A stretch of 64,000 bases of DNA, from contig CM041465.1 of the NCBI GenBank assembly GCA_023213395.1, forward strand, positions 131,075,741 to 131,139,740, read 5' to 3'. Shown piece after piece: positions 44,957 to 55,278 of this stretch. This stretch comes from Cycas panzhihuaensis (lineage: Eukaryota > Cycadophyta). Made by a program: the position numbers and the translations under genes. How positions within the stretch are numbered: position 1 is the stretch's first letter; each line of letters starts with the position of its first letter. Under the pieces are notes generated by a model. It ran no database searches, had not been told where the DNA came from, and saw only the letters and a program-made list of their open reading frames with translations.

Positions 44957-45699
44957 TTATTCGAATTGAATGGAAAAATAACAACTTAATCTAATTGAAA
45001 TAACTCATATTTAATATTACATAATATCTATATTTTATATTTGAATTATTCTTATAAAAATATGTTTATTTGTGCTCTATTGAGCATTTTCTTGACTGCT
45101 ACAACATCTTTAGGATGGATAAAAGAGTTTTCGTCTCTATCTTGATTGATGTGTCCTCTCTAGAATATTGTCTAGTAATCTTTGTGTGAAGATTTTGCCC
45201 TCTGTTTAGCTCCAACTCTTTTTTTGGATGCTTTAAGACTTAGGCATCTCTCTTTGACTGCTATCACCATACTATGTCTGAATCTTTTAGATCTCCTTCC
45301 CCTTACGAAGAGATTTGGAAAGTTTTTATACTCCTTTCCTTGTTGGTTCAACTTCCATTCCTTTCTTTTCTTTTTGTCTTTTTTTATCATATTTTTCCTC
45401 CATTCGTAACTGATGAAAAATCAATTAAATGAGTTGGTTCTTTCTCTCATCAGGTAGTTAATAGGTGTATGGCTATTCTAGGTAAGTTTCGTGATTATCA
45501 TATTGCTTTTTTTCCAATCGGTCACAGTCCGGTCGCACTTGGTCATACCTAGTAATACTTTTTTTTTTTCATTTTTAGGAGTACAGGATTATGTTTTTTT
45601 ACCTGTTGAGTGTTAGAAACACCTATGAGACTCCATCCATATGTATTTATACTCTTTTTTGAAGGGAAATAAGGATTTGAAAGGATCTAATTCAGATTA
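44957..45699 (-). repeat. 3' LTR of element C
   Basis: TTATTCGAATTG to GATCTAATTCAGATTA, paired with 53517-54286. The polypurine tract CCTAAAAGGGGGGCAG lies beside it on the minus strand (45717-45702). The 45182-45409 and 45172-45390 frames are not genes. Confidence 0.88.
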
Positions 45700-45779
45700 G
45701 AACTGCCCCCCTTTTAGGAGTTTATGGCCTCATGAAAATTACAATTGTAAGTAAGGGAACTTGATTTTTCCCTTCTCCC

Positions 45780-46944
45780 TATTGTACCATCTCTCTTTAT
45801 TGGGTAGTTATCCTTTCTCTCTAATCCTAAAGGACTCAAATTTACCTTTCCCAGTTATGGTTTATTTCCTTTGAAGAATGCAATTAATTTATAATGGCTC
45901 TTTTTTCTCCACTTGCAACTCCTCCAAATTTGGTAAGAGTGGAACACCATCTTACTCTTTGTTCATAGATGGCTCAAACATTTTCAAGTTCTCAACATTC
46001 ACAACTAAATACATCTTCATGAATTCTAGTAACTTGAGTTTAAAAGTATTTTCTCCAATTTTTTTCAAGATTTTAAAAGGACCATAATGTATAGGCTTCA
46101 ACTTTTTACCTCCACCCTGCAATTTTTTCTTATTAAGATGTAACCAAACTCTATCTCCTTCCTTAAAGGAATGGCTAGTTTTGTATGTGTTATGCCTTTA
46201 TTTATATTTTTGTTGAGATCTTTGAAGTTGTTCCTTAACTTGTTGATTTATTCTCCCAATTCCTTCTAAGAATCTTTGTGCCTTCTCTTGTCCTTCTTCC
46301 TCTTTTTCATTTCTAACAGTAAATTGGGCTAATTTTTTTTAATTAAATGGACTTTAAGGCATAAATCTCAAATATACCTAGAATGGTGACTTATGAGTTG
46401 AGCTATGAATTTCTCTATTGAAGTCAAATTGTAGGTATGGGAGACTTCCATCCCAAGTCTTGGGATGCTTGGCATTGTATCCTCATAATATTTGCACTAA
46501 TGTCCTATTAACAACTTCGGTCTAGCCATCTATTTGAGGATGGAAAGCCATGCTAATCCTCAACTTTGTATCCATCATCCCCTAAAGATCTTATAAAGAA
46601 TGGCTCAAAAATCAGTTGTCTTGATTAGAAGTGATAAAGTTGGGAAGCCCAAAATGCTTCCAAACATGCTGGAAAAATAATCTAGTTATGTCTTCTCCTA
46701 TATATATCTTCTTATAGGGAATCAACACCACCATTTTACTAAATTGATCAACAACTACAAAAAAATAATCCATACCATTTTTGATTTGTGGTAGTCCTCT
46801 GAGGATATCCATGGAGATGCTCTTCCATGGTTGCAATAGAACAGGAAGTGGACTGTATAATCCTAACTTCCTATTGGTCGGCTTCGATGTGCTACACAAT
46901 GTACATCCTCATATTGTTCTAGTTATGTTTTGTTGCATATTTGG

Positions 46945-46946
<2 letters not shown>
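45780..46946 (-). pseudogene. Element C integrase
   Basis: Core first D in WKSISMDILRGLPQIKNGMDY, VVVDQFSKMVVLIPYKK, then FITSNQDN, in which the second catalytic Asp is Asn (S-N-Q-D). TEVVNRTLVQILCGY near 46510 provides E. The C-terminal half, QVKEQLQRSQQKYK, HSFKEGDRVWLHLNKKKLQ and YGPFKILKKIGENTFKLKL, runs to about 46000, then VENLKMFEP. No chromodomain text follows. Stops in several places. Confidence 0.87.

Positions 46947-47041
<95 letters not shown>
46947..47041. repeat. (TA)47 microsatellite
   Basis: A pure TA run of about 95 bases in the element C integrase zinc-binding region. It creates the Ile-Tyr repeat frames 46781-47101 and 46941-47162, which are artefacts. Confidence 0.97.
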
Positions 47042-47043
<2 letters not shown>

Positions 47044-47767
47044 TTGTAAATTCAACAATATTTTTCCCACTCCAAAATGTCTTGCTACTCGAGAAGTGTG
47101 AGCTTCTCTTACCCACTTTATTTGGTCTATTTACTTTAGAATATAAAGTTTATCATACTTAAAGAGTAGACTATTTCTTAGTTAAAAATCAACATCTATC
47201 TTTCCTTGCTATAGTTGCTCCAAGATGGACTTGAATGCCTCATCTTCTATGTACAAATCTACATACTCATCATGGCAAAAATGTTGAAATTGTATAGTTA
47301 CTAACAAGCTAGAAATATCTTATTGTTCAGGAGGTCTAGACATCAAGTCTGTAATTTTATTTATTGTTCCTTTCTTATACTTGACCATGATGTAAAACTA
47401 TTGTAAATAAGACATCCATTTCATGTGCCTAACTTATTGTAATTTAGATTGTGTTTACAAGAATTGCAAAGGCTTGTGGTTAGTGTGGATGACTACCTCT
47501 CTTCCCAACAACTAAGGTCTCCAATGCTTGACCACTTGATACAATGCATAGAGCTCATTATCATAAGTTAGATAATTTATCATAGCTCCATTAAGTCTTT
47601 GAATGATATGCCATCGATCTTCCCTCTTGCTTCAACACTGCTCCTATAATATAGCATGAAGTATTGGTTTCCAACTTAAATGGTTTTAATAATGATGGTA
47701 AGGCTAATATTAGCACTTCATAAATTTTCTGTTGTAGAAGCTTGAAAGCTTTCTCTTGCCCATTCCC
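47042..47767 (-). pseudogene. Element C RNase H and integrase start
   Basis: Broken minus-strand text between RT and the integrase core: PFKLETNTSCYIIGAVLKQEG near 47690-47630 (RNase H start; the first Asp position reads N), followed by MAYHSKT. No open frame is longer than 60 codons. Assignment is mainly by position and these blocks. Confidence 0.6.
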
Positions 47768-48560
47768 TTAATGAAATTTTACATGCCCTCTCATTAATGC
47801 ATGTAAAGGTGCTATAATTTGAGAGAATTTGAAAATAAACTTTCTTAAATGTTGATAAGCACTAATGAAACCCCTTATCTTCATGGTTGTCTTGGGTGTG
47901 GGCCAATTGAGAATGACTCTAATCTTTGTTAGCTTAATCTTCAATTCTCCTCCCCCAACTGTAAATCCCAAGAAGATGAGAGATTGCTTCTTAAACTCAT
48001 ACTTCTTTAGGTTAAGTTTCAATTATTGCTGTTGAAGAACTTTGAGCACTTGCTCAACATGTTGGAGGTGCTCCTCCCAAGTCTGACTAAAAATTAGAAT
48101 ATCATCTAAATAAACAATAATAAAAACATCAATGAAGGGTCTTAATACCTCATTCATCAACCTCATGAAGGTGGCAGGTATGTTGTACAAATCAAAAGGC
48201 ATCACCATCCATTTGAATAGCTCTTGCTTCAATTTGAAGGATATCTTCCAAGTGTCCTCCTCCCATACTTGAACCTGATGGTAGCTTGATTTCAAGTCCA
48301 ACTTGTTGAAATATATTTTGGACTGTAGTTGGTCCAACAAGTCATCTATTCATGGTAGGGGATGTTGATTCTTCATAGTGATCTTATTTAATGCTTAATA
48401 GTGAATACATATTCTCCAACCTCCATCTTTCTTTATCACCAAAATAATAACTGAACCACAAGGAGAATAACTTGGCTTGATCTCTCCTTGCTCCAAGAGT
48501 TCTTGAATATACTTCTTAATCTCTTCATTCTCCAAAACTGAGTTTTGATAAAGACTAAGA
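47768..48560 (-). pseudogene. Element C reverse transcriptase
   Basis: Near 48450 KKDGGWRICIHYQALNKITMKN; 48340-48023 has YFNKLDLKSSYHQVQV (motif A), KWMVMPFDLYNIPATFMRLMN, and an intact VYLDDILIFSQTWEEHL (paired Asp kept). 48022-47768 has YEFKKQSLIFLGFTVGGGE and the connection ILNWPTPKTTMKIRGFISAYQHLRKFI. Best-preserved RT of the gypsy elements here, though stops separate the pieces. Confidence 0.9.
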
Positions 48561-49180
48561 TTGGGTAAAGGTGAATTAGCAACTAGCTAAATTTCATGCT
48601 CAATTTCCCTCTTAGGGGGTAGCTCTTTTGGCTCTTAGAATACCTTATTATACATATTATTTAGGCCTTTAATCCGTTGCAATTATTTTCCATCCAATGC
48701 CTATGTTAAGGACTATATTTACTCCTTTTCTTCTACCTTTTGCTTCACCATCAATAGCATAAATTTCTCGCAAGCATTAATCAATCTCTTTGCTTATTGG
48801 GAGGATATCAGGGAGATCTTCCTTTAAGGTTTTAATGCATTAATCAGATATGCTTTGTCATCCTTGATGAGTCAAATCCTTCTTAGCCTCTTATGATGAA
48901 CTCCATCTCTATCATTTAGATATGGGTTGCCAAACATAACCTGACAAACATCTAAAGGAATCACTTCACATTCAATCTCATTAATAAACCTTTCTAAAAT
49001 TGTAAACTTAAATTTGCATTGATAAGTAACCTATAGTTTTGGATCTTTTTGTAGCCATATAAGAGGATATGGTTTTGGATGTGCATACATCTTTAATCTT
49101 AGCTTACTCACTAATGAATTTAAGATTAAATTCTTTTGGCTTCCTCCATCAAAGATGGCATCAACCATGCTTTGTTTCAC
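48561..49180 (-). pseudogene. Element C protease and spacer
   Basis: VDAIFDGGSQKNLILNSLVSKL near 49160-49100 has D-G-G-S, a retropepsin-like site, followed by CKFKFTILERFINEIECEVIPLDVCQVMFGNPYL near 49010-48920. The spacer up to RT includes PKELPPKREIEHEI near 48620. Stops scattered. Confidence 0.75.
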
Positions 49181-49662
49181 CTAGATTCTCACCACGAAAA
49201 GCTCCTCTCTTATCTTTGGATCAACCTTTTGATGGTTATCTTTAGGTTCAACATTGGCCATGAGCATCAACTTCTCATTAGCTCCTTCAGTACCATAAAT
49301 GTCTTCTTCACCTGTAGTATTGAATAAAACTTTACCTTCAATTTTAGCTTTACCTTTTCCCTTATTCTTGGGCCACTTCTCTAAATATAAAAACCAACAA
49401 TCTTCTGTGATATATCCTACCTTCTTACAATACATGCAAGAAACTTTGATTTGAGTGGTATTAGCTCGCTTCTTCTTACCAAAACCCCTAATTGGTTGTT
49501 GTCATACTTTTTCTAAAAGCTTCTTTTCTTATAGAGATTTGTTGTTATCTTCTTGAGGTACAAATATTTTCCTCTTTGCATAGATCTTCTTATTCCTCTT
49601 CTTGATAGCAATTACTTTTTTGCTAGCCTCGTCAAGAGTTTTTACTTCGAACAGCTAGAGTT
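49181..49662 (-). pseudogene. Element C gag, 3' part
   Basis: Piece 49435-49181 starts with a knuckle CMYCKKVGYITEDC, in which the CCHC His is Tyr, then a Lys-rich stretch (KWPKNKGKGKAK). Upstream pieces to 49662 (VKTLDEASKKVIAIKKRNKK) are gag. It is cut at 49662 by the nested element at a GAGTT target copy; the gag N-terminal part is at 52672-53400. Confidence 0.75.
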
Positions 49663-50211
49663 TGTAGCAAAAAGTTTTATCTTATTTCAAAAATAACATA
49701 AGAATTCACAAACATTGATTTAACATATTATTATAATGATCTTATTAATATTAAATAAAAACAAATATTAGAAATACACCTTAAACACTAGAGTAAAGCA
49801 ATAGAAATAGTACAAATGAAAGGTAAATATATTATCCAAAATAATATTAGAAAATATAAAAAATATACAACATAATGTCCTTATTGGATGCTTATCCCTT
49901 CAAGGTGGGAATCCTCCAAATGTCTCAGACTAAAAGGTCGAGCCAACTGCAACCTTAGAACCAAAAATATGGAAGAGATCCAATCAAAATTGATAATCTA
50001 GAATGAGGGCTTTGATTTGTATTTATATCAGTCATCTTTTGTCCAACTTGAAGTCAGCCAGAACCTAGGATTCTACATTCAATATAGTGACATAGAAGTC
50101 AGCCAAAAGACAGTCTCATAGGTCAGCTAAGACCCCCATTCCTATGCTCAATTTTGGGGGTTTGAGTTAGTTAATAGGCCCTTAAAGAGAGGATTTTCCC
50201 AAAACATAATA
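49663..50211 (-). repeat. 3' LTR of element D
   Basis: Plus strand TGTAGCAAAAAG to AAAACATAATA. The adjacent polypurine tract is a run of 14 C on the plus strand (50215-50228), G14 on the element strand. Confidence 0.9.
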
Positions 50212-50228
50212 AGTCCCCCCCCCCCCCC

Positions 50229-50625
50229 TAAAGTATTCTTTTCCCTTAAAGCATTAGTAGTTTTGGAAACTGTTATATCTACTCGTCTGACTACTATGTT
50301 ATGTCTTCTACATCAAACATCTACCACTTTATGAGGTATTCTCTGATTTGTCTTATTTGAAGTTGCCTAGTATAAGTTTAGAGTATCCCCTATGGTTCTA
50401 ATATAATCTTTCCTTATTTATTGAGTTCTAGCAAGGATGTTTGTGGTACTACTTTGTTGCCAATCTTCTTCTTCAGGCATGAAACATGAAAAGTGTAATG
50501 GATCTTATTTTTTGTTAGTAGCTTAAGTTTGTAGACTACTTCCCTCATTCTGTCAAGTACTTGATATGGACCAAAATATCGAGGAGTGAGCTTCTATATA
50601 ATTGTCTTGCTCAATGATGTCTATT
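50229..50625 (-). pseudogene. Element D integrase tail remnant
   Basis: DNA matches B2 36360-36735, for example 'tcttcaggcatgaaacatgaaaa', 'aatatcgaggagtgagctt' and 'cttgatatgg'. It encodes the basic integrase tail. The chromodomain part is degenerate. It ends at the deletion junction near 50625. Confidence 0.75.
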
Positions 50626-52107
50626 TTTAATGGTTCTATTTTAATTCTAAGTTTCTTTATAGTTGCCCTATTTATAAAGTTGTGTGTACTGCTGCTACTG
50701 ATTAAAATTGTGATAGGCACCTCTTTAATCATCCCTTGGAATCAGAATATCTGCATGGTGACACTTTGTCCTATTATTGTTGTAGTGATATGTGTACATT
50801 TTCTATATCTAGCTCTGATAGTTCATCTACTTCATCTTCTTTTGGCTTTTCTTTGACTTCTTTATGAATTTCTCCAAATGGTTCTTCTTACTCTGATATG
50901 GTCATGTCTTCAATATTGATCATGTATACCTTTTTCTCGATGCATTGATATCTACAACTCTACTTCGAACCATATTTAAAACAAGTTCTTTTCTTCAAAT
51001 ATTCTTCCTTTGTTATTGTCTCTTGATTATTTTTAACTGCTAATGGAACCTCGACTTTGGTTTCTAACTTATTCCAATTTGGGTTGAATGCTTACAAGCT
51101 TTCCATTCTATGTATGTATGTAGGTCTAGTCTCCCACAACTCTGCTTCCACACATCTTGTTGTCTTGATTGCAGAATCTAATGTTGGTACCTCCATTGCT
51201 TTTAGATGATGTCTTATTAAAGGTTTCAATCTACTAGTGTACATTTCCAAAAGGACCTCTGGTGGTACTGCTAATAGAATTAGACATTGTAATACTTCAA
51301 ACTATTTTGTAAACTCTTAAATTGAGCTTGTTTATTGTAATCTTGTCAACTGGGCAAAATAGTCCATGCTCCATGACTCTTTATATTGGGTTATGAGCTT
51401 GTGCTTTATGTTATGCCAGCTTTCAACTTGCTTCCCACATGTTTGAAGCCAACATAAATACCATTTCAATGCTCGACCATATAAATGTAGTGATGCCACA
51501 GATGCTTACTCATTTTTTGGTATCACGTAGACTGAGCAATATGTCTCCATTTGTAAAATCCATCCCCTTATATCTCTTAATTTATTGGGGTCAAACTTTT
51601 TTAGGGTGATCTTTGCCATTGTTGTCCCATCATTACTCTTGAGGTTTCTCCTTTGATATTCTCCTCCTATTTTAAATCTTCCTTATTCTATTTTGCCTTT
51701 GGCTTATGGGTTTTCACCTTCCTTTTCTTATTTGGCCCATATTGGTTCTACTTGTGGTCTGTTTAGCTTGAGATTAATTTTATCCATAAGGGTTGTGAGG
51801 CTTGCCAAAGAAGCTAGAATTTCCTTCCCTACTTCATTTGTAGTGGATTGTTCCTGACTGGATTGGCCTTGAGAGGTAGACATCTTCTTTTGTTGTATAA
51901 TCTTCTTAGAGTGTAACTATGTTTGAGCTCTTCTCAAGATCCATGGGTGGGAGGGTGAGAAAAATTTAGTTCCTTCTTGCCAAGATGTCACCTTCCTTCC
52001 TTATAGAACTAATGGTTGTGAATGTGACTAGACTGTCTTGATCCCCTCTGAAATTTTTTTTGATTATATTCTCAAATGGAACTCTTCAATAGGATAGCTT
52101 CAATAAA
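50626..52107 (-). pseudogene. Element D gag remnant
   Basis: Matches B2 39485-40946 including the protease signature end, the acidic tail (complement of 'cttcatcttcttttggc') and the degenerate knuckle near 50960-50990. Many stops. Plus frame 50602-50856 is a shadow. Confidence 0.75.
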
Positions 52108-52119
52108 GCTCTGATACCA
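52108..52119 (-). other. Primer binding site of element D
   Basis: Minus strand TGGTATCAGAGC, an exact match to the tRNA-iMet-type site, a few bases from the LTR edge at 52125. Confidence 0.85.
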
Positions 52120-52124
52120 CTTGT

Positions 52125-52671
52125 TGTAGAAACTTTTATCTTATTTCAAAAATAACATAGGAATTCACAAATATTGATCTAACATATGCTCATACATATC
52201 TTATCAATGTTAAATAAAAATGAATATTAGAAATATACCTTAAACACCAAAGTAAAGCAATGGAAATAGTACAAATGAAAGGTAGATATATTATCTAAAA
52301 TAATACTAAAAAGTAAAAGAAAATATACAACAAAATGTCCTTACTAGATGCTTATCCCTTCGAGCTAGAAATCCTCCAAATATCTCACACCAAAAGGCTT
52401 AGCGAATTGTAGCCTTAGAGCTAAAAATATGAAAGAGATCTAACCAAAATTGATGCTCTAGAATGAGGGCTTTGATCCCTATTTATATTGGTCATCTTTT
52501 GTCCAGCTTGAAGTAGGCCATAACCTAAGATTTTATGCTCAATCTAGTGACATAGAAGTTGACTAAAAGACAGCCTCACAGGTTGACTAAGACTCCAATT
52601 CTTGCGCTTAATTCTAGGGGTTTAAGTCAGTTGACAAGCCTCTAAAGAGAGGGTTTTGCCATAACGTAATA
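52125..52671 (-). repeat. 5' LTR of element D
   Basis: Plus strand TGTAGAAACTTTTATC to CATAACGTAATA, paired with 49663-50211 and followed by the GAGTT target copy. Confidence 0.9.
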
Positions 52672-53400
52672 GAGTTCCTATTGAATATATTGGTGTAGAT
52701 TTCCAATATATTTCAATATTATATCTTTCCAAGTAATGAAATGCCCAACACAACAACTTGCTTCTAAAATTATGTTGTATAGTCTTGGATATTTTAGCCC
52801 CTTCCTTATCTATAGTACTGTCATTTAATCTGTTGTTGTTCCTCATCCCTAATGGGATAGAATTTCTTATTGATAAGGGATTGAAATTACTACCATATTA
52901 TCTTGACCACATCATGGAATTTAAGATACGCATTCTACCAGACCAATGTGTGATTTTTAGCCTGGTAAAAGTGATCCTCTATTGATTCTTGTACCCATAT
53001 ATTGAGAAATATGTCTGTAATTGATCTAGCTAATTATCTAGCTTCTCAGCATCTAGAGTTCTATTATAGATGGGCAGTTCTAGATTTGTCTTAATCTTGA
53101 ATGGATGTATTGTCATGGGCTTCTCCAAAGATAGATGTTCATCTCTTTCCTCCTCATCTTATTGATCATCTAGAGGCCCTTCTTGGGTACCTTCACTTGT
53201 CTCCTCTTTTATCAGTTCATCTTCTTCTTTCTTCCTATCTTTGGCTATGGAAGAGGATGCACCCTACTGAGATACAAGTTGTGTCAATCTTTTGAGATTT
53301 TGCTCCATCCTCAAGAATCTTTTCTCCATATCTTGCTCTGGATCTACCATCTTCCTTCATTGTCTATGCTCCCTTTCAAGAGGTTTAGTCAAAGGCTCTC
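52672..53400 (-). pseudogene. Element C gag, 5' part
   Basis: Minus text: MEKRFLRMEQNLKRLTQLVS near 53340, an acidic linker (EEDELIKEETSEGT), then LELPIYNRTLDAEKLDN and LQTYFSIYGYKNQ near 53070-52990, a gag capsid-like start. RLKITHWSG and, in 52846-52622, KTIQHNFRSKLLCWAFHYL follow. It is interrupted by element D after about 52672. Plus frames 53101-53554 are shadows. Confidence 0.75.
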
Positions 53401-53497
53401 CAATCATGTGATATTAAAATTTGGTTTTTATAAAATCTTTTCAATACAACAACACAGTGAGTTTTCTTGCCCCAAACTCCCAAGGGTTGAAAATCAT

Positions 53498-53509
53498 GCT
53501 CTGGTACCA
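53498..53509 (-). other. Primer binding site of element C
   Basis: Minus strand TGGTACCAGAGC, one base from TGGTATCAGAGC, just inside the 5' LTR. Confidence 0.8.
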
Positions 53510-53516
53510 AAAATAT

Positions 53517-54286
53517 TGATTCAAATTGAATGGAAAAGTAACAACTTAATCTAATTGAAATAACTCAAATTTAATATTACATAATATCTATATTTTACAT
53601 TTGAATTATTCTTAGAAAAATATGTTTATTCATACTCTATTAAGTATATCTTGACTATTATAGCATCCTTAGGATGGATAAAAGAGTTATGGGCTCTTTC
53701 TTTTTTGTTATGTCCTCTCTGGAATATTTTCTAGTAATCTTCATGTGAGGATTTTTCCCTTCATTCAATTGCAACTCACTTTTAGGATGCTTTAAGACTT
53801 AGGCATCTCTCCTGGACTACTACCACCATATTTTTCCTCTTCCTGGCTACGTTTGAATCTCTTCGCTCTTCTTCTTCCCCTCATGAATAGATCTGGGCTA
53901 TTTTTATGCTCAATGCCTTGATTGTTTAACTTCCATTCCTTTCTTTTCTTTTTTCTTCTTTTGTCTTTTATTATCATACTTTTCCTCCATTCATAACTAA
54001 TGAAAATCTAATTAAATGAGTTGGTTTTTTCTCTTATTAGGTAGTTAGTAGGTGTACAACTATTTTGGGTAAGTTTAATAATCATTGAATCCCTTTTTTT
54101 CTTGTCAGTTGCAATCTAGTTGCACCTAGTCGTACCTAGTAATACCTTTTTTTTTTCATTTTTAAGAGCACAGAATTCAGTTTTTTCACCTATTGAGTGT
54201 TGAAAACACCTGTGAGATTCCATCCATAGGTATTTACACTCTTTTTTGAAGGGAAATTGGGCTTTAAAAGGATTTGATTCGAATCA
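53517..54286 (-). repeat. 5' LTR of element C
   Basis: Plus strand TGATTCAAATTG to GATTTGATTCGAATCA (770 bp), paired with 44957-45699. The last 12 bases, TGATTCGAATCA, are a perfect palindrome. A TAGAC target copy follows. Confidence 0.9.
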
Positions 54287-55017
54287 TAGACAAGTTCAAA
54301 ATTGTTAGCTGAAGATGATGGAGACTAGATAAATGGTACTTTGTATAGGCAATTAATTGGTAGTTTGATTTACTTAATTATAACTAGACTTGATATTTCT
54401 TTTATGGTTGAAATGGTTTTGAGGATTAGATTAGAATTGAAGCATGGCTATTGGAAAGTTACAAAGAGGATCTTTAGATATTTGTAGGTAACTCTACATT
54501 ATGGATTGGAGTATAACCAAGATGATAATTTTAGGAAGGGCGCTTAAATTCTAATTGAGCCAGATGTGTTGATTGCAAGATGCCTACATTAGGTTATTAT
54601 TTCAATTTGTGTTTTGTTATTGTCATTTAGAGTAATAAGAAGCAATATAACATTACATTGCCATTTACTAAAGTAGAGTACAAAGTTATAATTATAGCAA
54701 CTTATGAAGCCATTTGGGTGAGATAAGTCATTAGTGGTTTAGAACTTCATTGAGATGAGGCAACTACATTATATTATGATAATCAAAGTGCTTTGAAGAT
54801 TATTAAGAAACTAGTGTTCCATGTTCGTACCAAACACATTGAGATACACCATTATTACATTTGAAAGTAGAACTAGAATAGAGAGGTTCAACTGCTATAC
54901 AACCCTATTAAAGAGCATCTACTAGATATTTTTACCAAACTCTTCACTAAAAACAAATTTGATAAATTCAAAATTTGTTTTTGCATTAAAGCCAATTATG
55001 TAAATAGTAAGGGGGGG
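54287..55017 (+). pseudogene. Copia RT end and RNase H (host element)
   Basis: Continues the RT cut at 44956: LYRQLIGSLIYLIITRLDISFMVEM near 54335-54410, RIFRYLQVTLHYGLEY, then RNase H blocks ITLPFTKVEYKVIIIATYEAIW near 54640-54715 (E position), LYYDNQSALKIIKK near 54770 (D position) and HVRTKHIEIHHYY near 54820. KEHLLDIFTKLF follows near 54911 (last D). Polypurine tract AGTAAGGGGGGG precedes the LTR. Confidence 0.87.
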
Positions 55018-55278
55018 TGTTAGAATTAATATTTAAGTTATTAGAGCTAAACTTTAGTTGTGGGTCCTAGTAAGTTGTTGGTATGTTATTGGGTAGTTTG
55101 GTGAGTGGTAAGATCATCATTAATTTGGTAACACTTATTTAGGAGTTACATTAGTATGTAATAGATGTGTAACAAGAGTCAAGGTGGTTACAAGTCATTC
55201 AAGGACTATTACCAATCTTGCCTATATATTTGTATAATGGCTTATATATTATTATCCAAGTAATTTTAATGAATAACA
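55018..55278 (+). repeat. Copia 3' LTR (host element)
   Basis: TGTTAGAATTAATATTTAAG onward, directly after the G7 polypurine tract. A TG...CA end is at GAATAACA (55278), giving about 261 bp. A TATA-like 'cctatatatttg' lies near 55219. No partner LTR was found. Confidence 0.6.

Larger units (their letters stand above)
49663..52671 (-). mobile_element. Deleted chromovirus-family element D
   Basis: Minus strand, 3009 bp, with LTRs 49663-50211 and 52125-52671 related to B2. The target duplication is perfect: GAGTT at 49658-49662 and 52672-52676. Inside are the integrase C-terminal end and gag. The PR-RT-RNase H-integrase core is missing: sequence matching B2 up to about 36735 joins directly to sequence matching B2 from about 39485. 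It is therefore a non-autonomous deletion derivative. The ends were recognised and inserted as a unit. Confidence 0.9.
44957..54286 (-). mobile_element. Ty3/gypsy element C inside copia RT
   Basis: Minus strand, 9.3 kb including a nested 3.0 kb element. LTRs 44957-45699 and 53517-54286; primer site, gag (split by the nested element), PR, RT, RNase H, integrase and polypurine tract are all visible. Flanking five bases GAGAC (left) and TAGAC (right) differ at one base, consistent with a 5 bp target duplication. RT sequence is of a chromovirus-like type, but I see no chromodomain. Confidence 0.9.
34580..55278 (+). mobile_element. Nested Ty1/copia element (host of the nest)
   Basis: Copia pieces 34580-34871, 42903-44956 and 54287-55278 join in order as protease, integrase, first half of RT, then RT end, RNase H and 3' LTR, all plus strand. 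The two gaps are filled by a LINE (34872-42902) and a Ty3/gypsy element (44957-54286), each with target-site evidence. Both joins fall inside copia domains and read on across. No 5' LTR matching 55018-55278 is found upstream of 34580, so the 5' end is lost or unrecognisable. Confidence 0.8.

Noticed and set aside
46781-47162. Two plus-strand frames rich in Ile-Tyr repeats
   Set aside because: They are translations of the (TA)47 microsatellite; the reverse strand is a clear integrase region.
50215-50228. C14 run considered as a separate repeat
   Set aside because: It is the polypurine tract of element D on the minus strand, so it is listed with the LTR.
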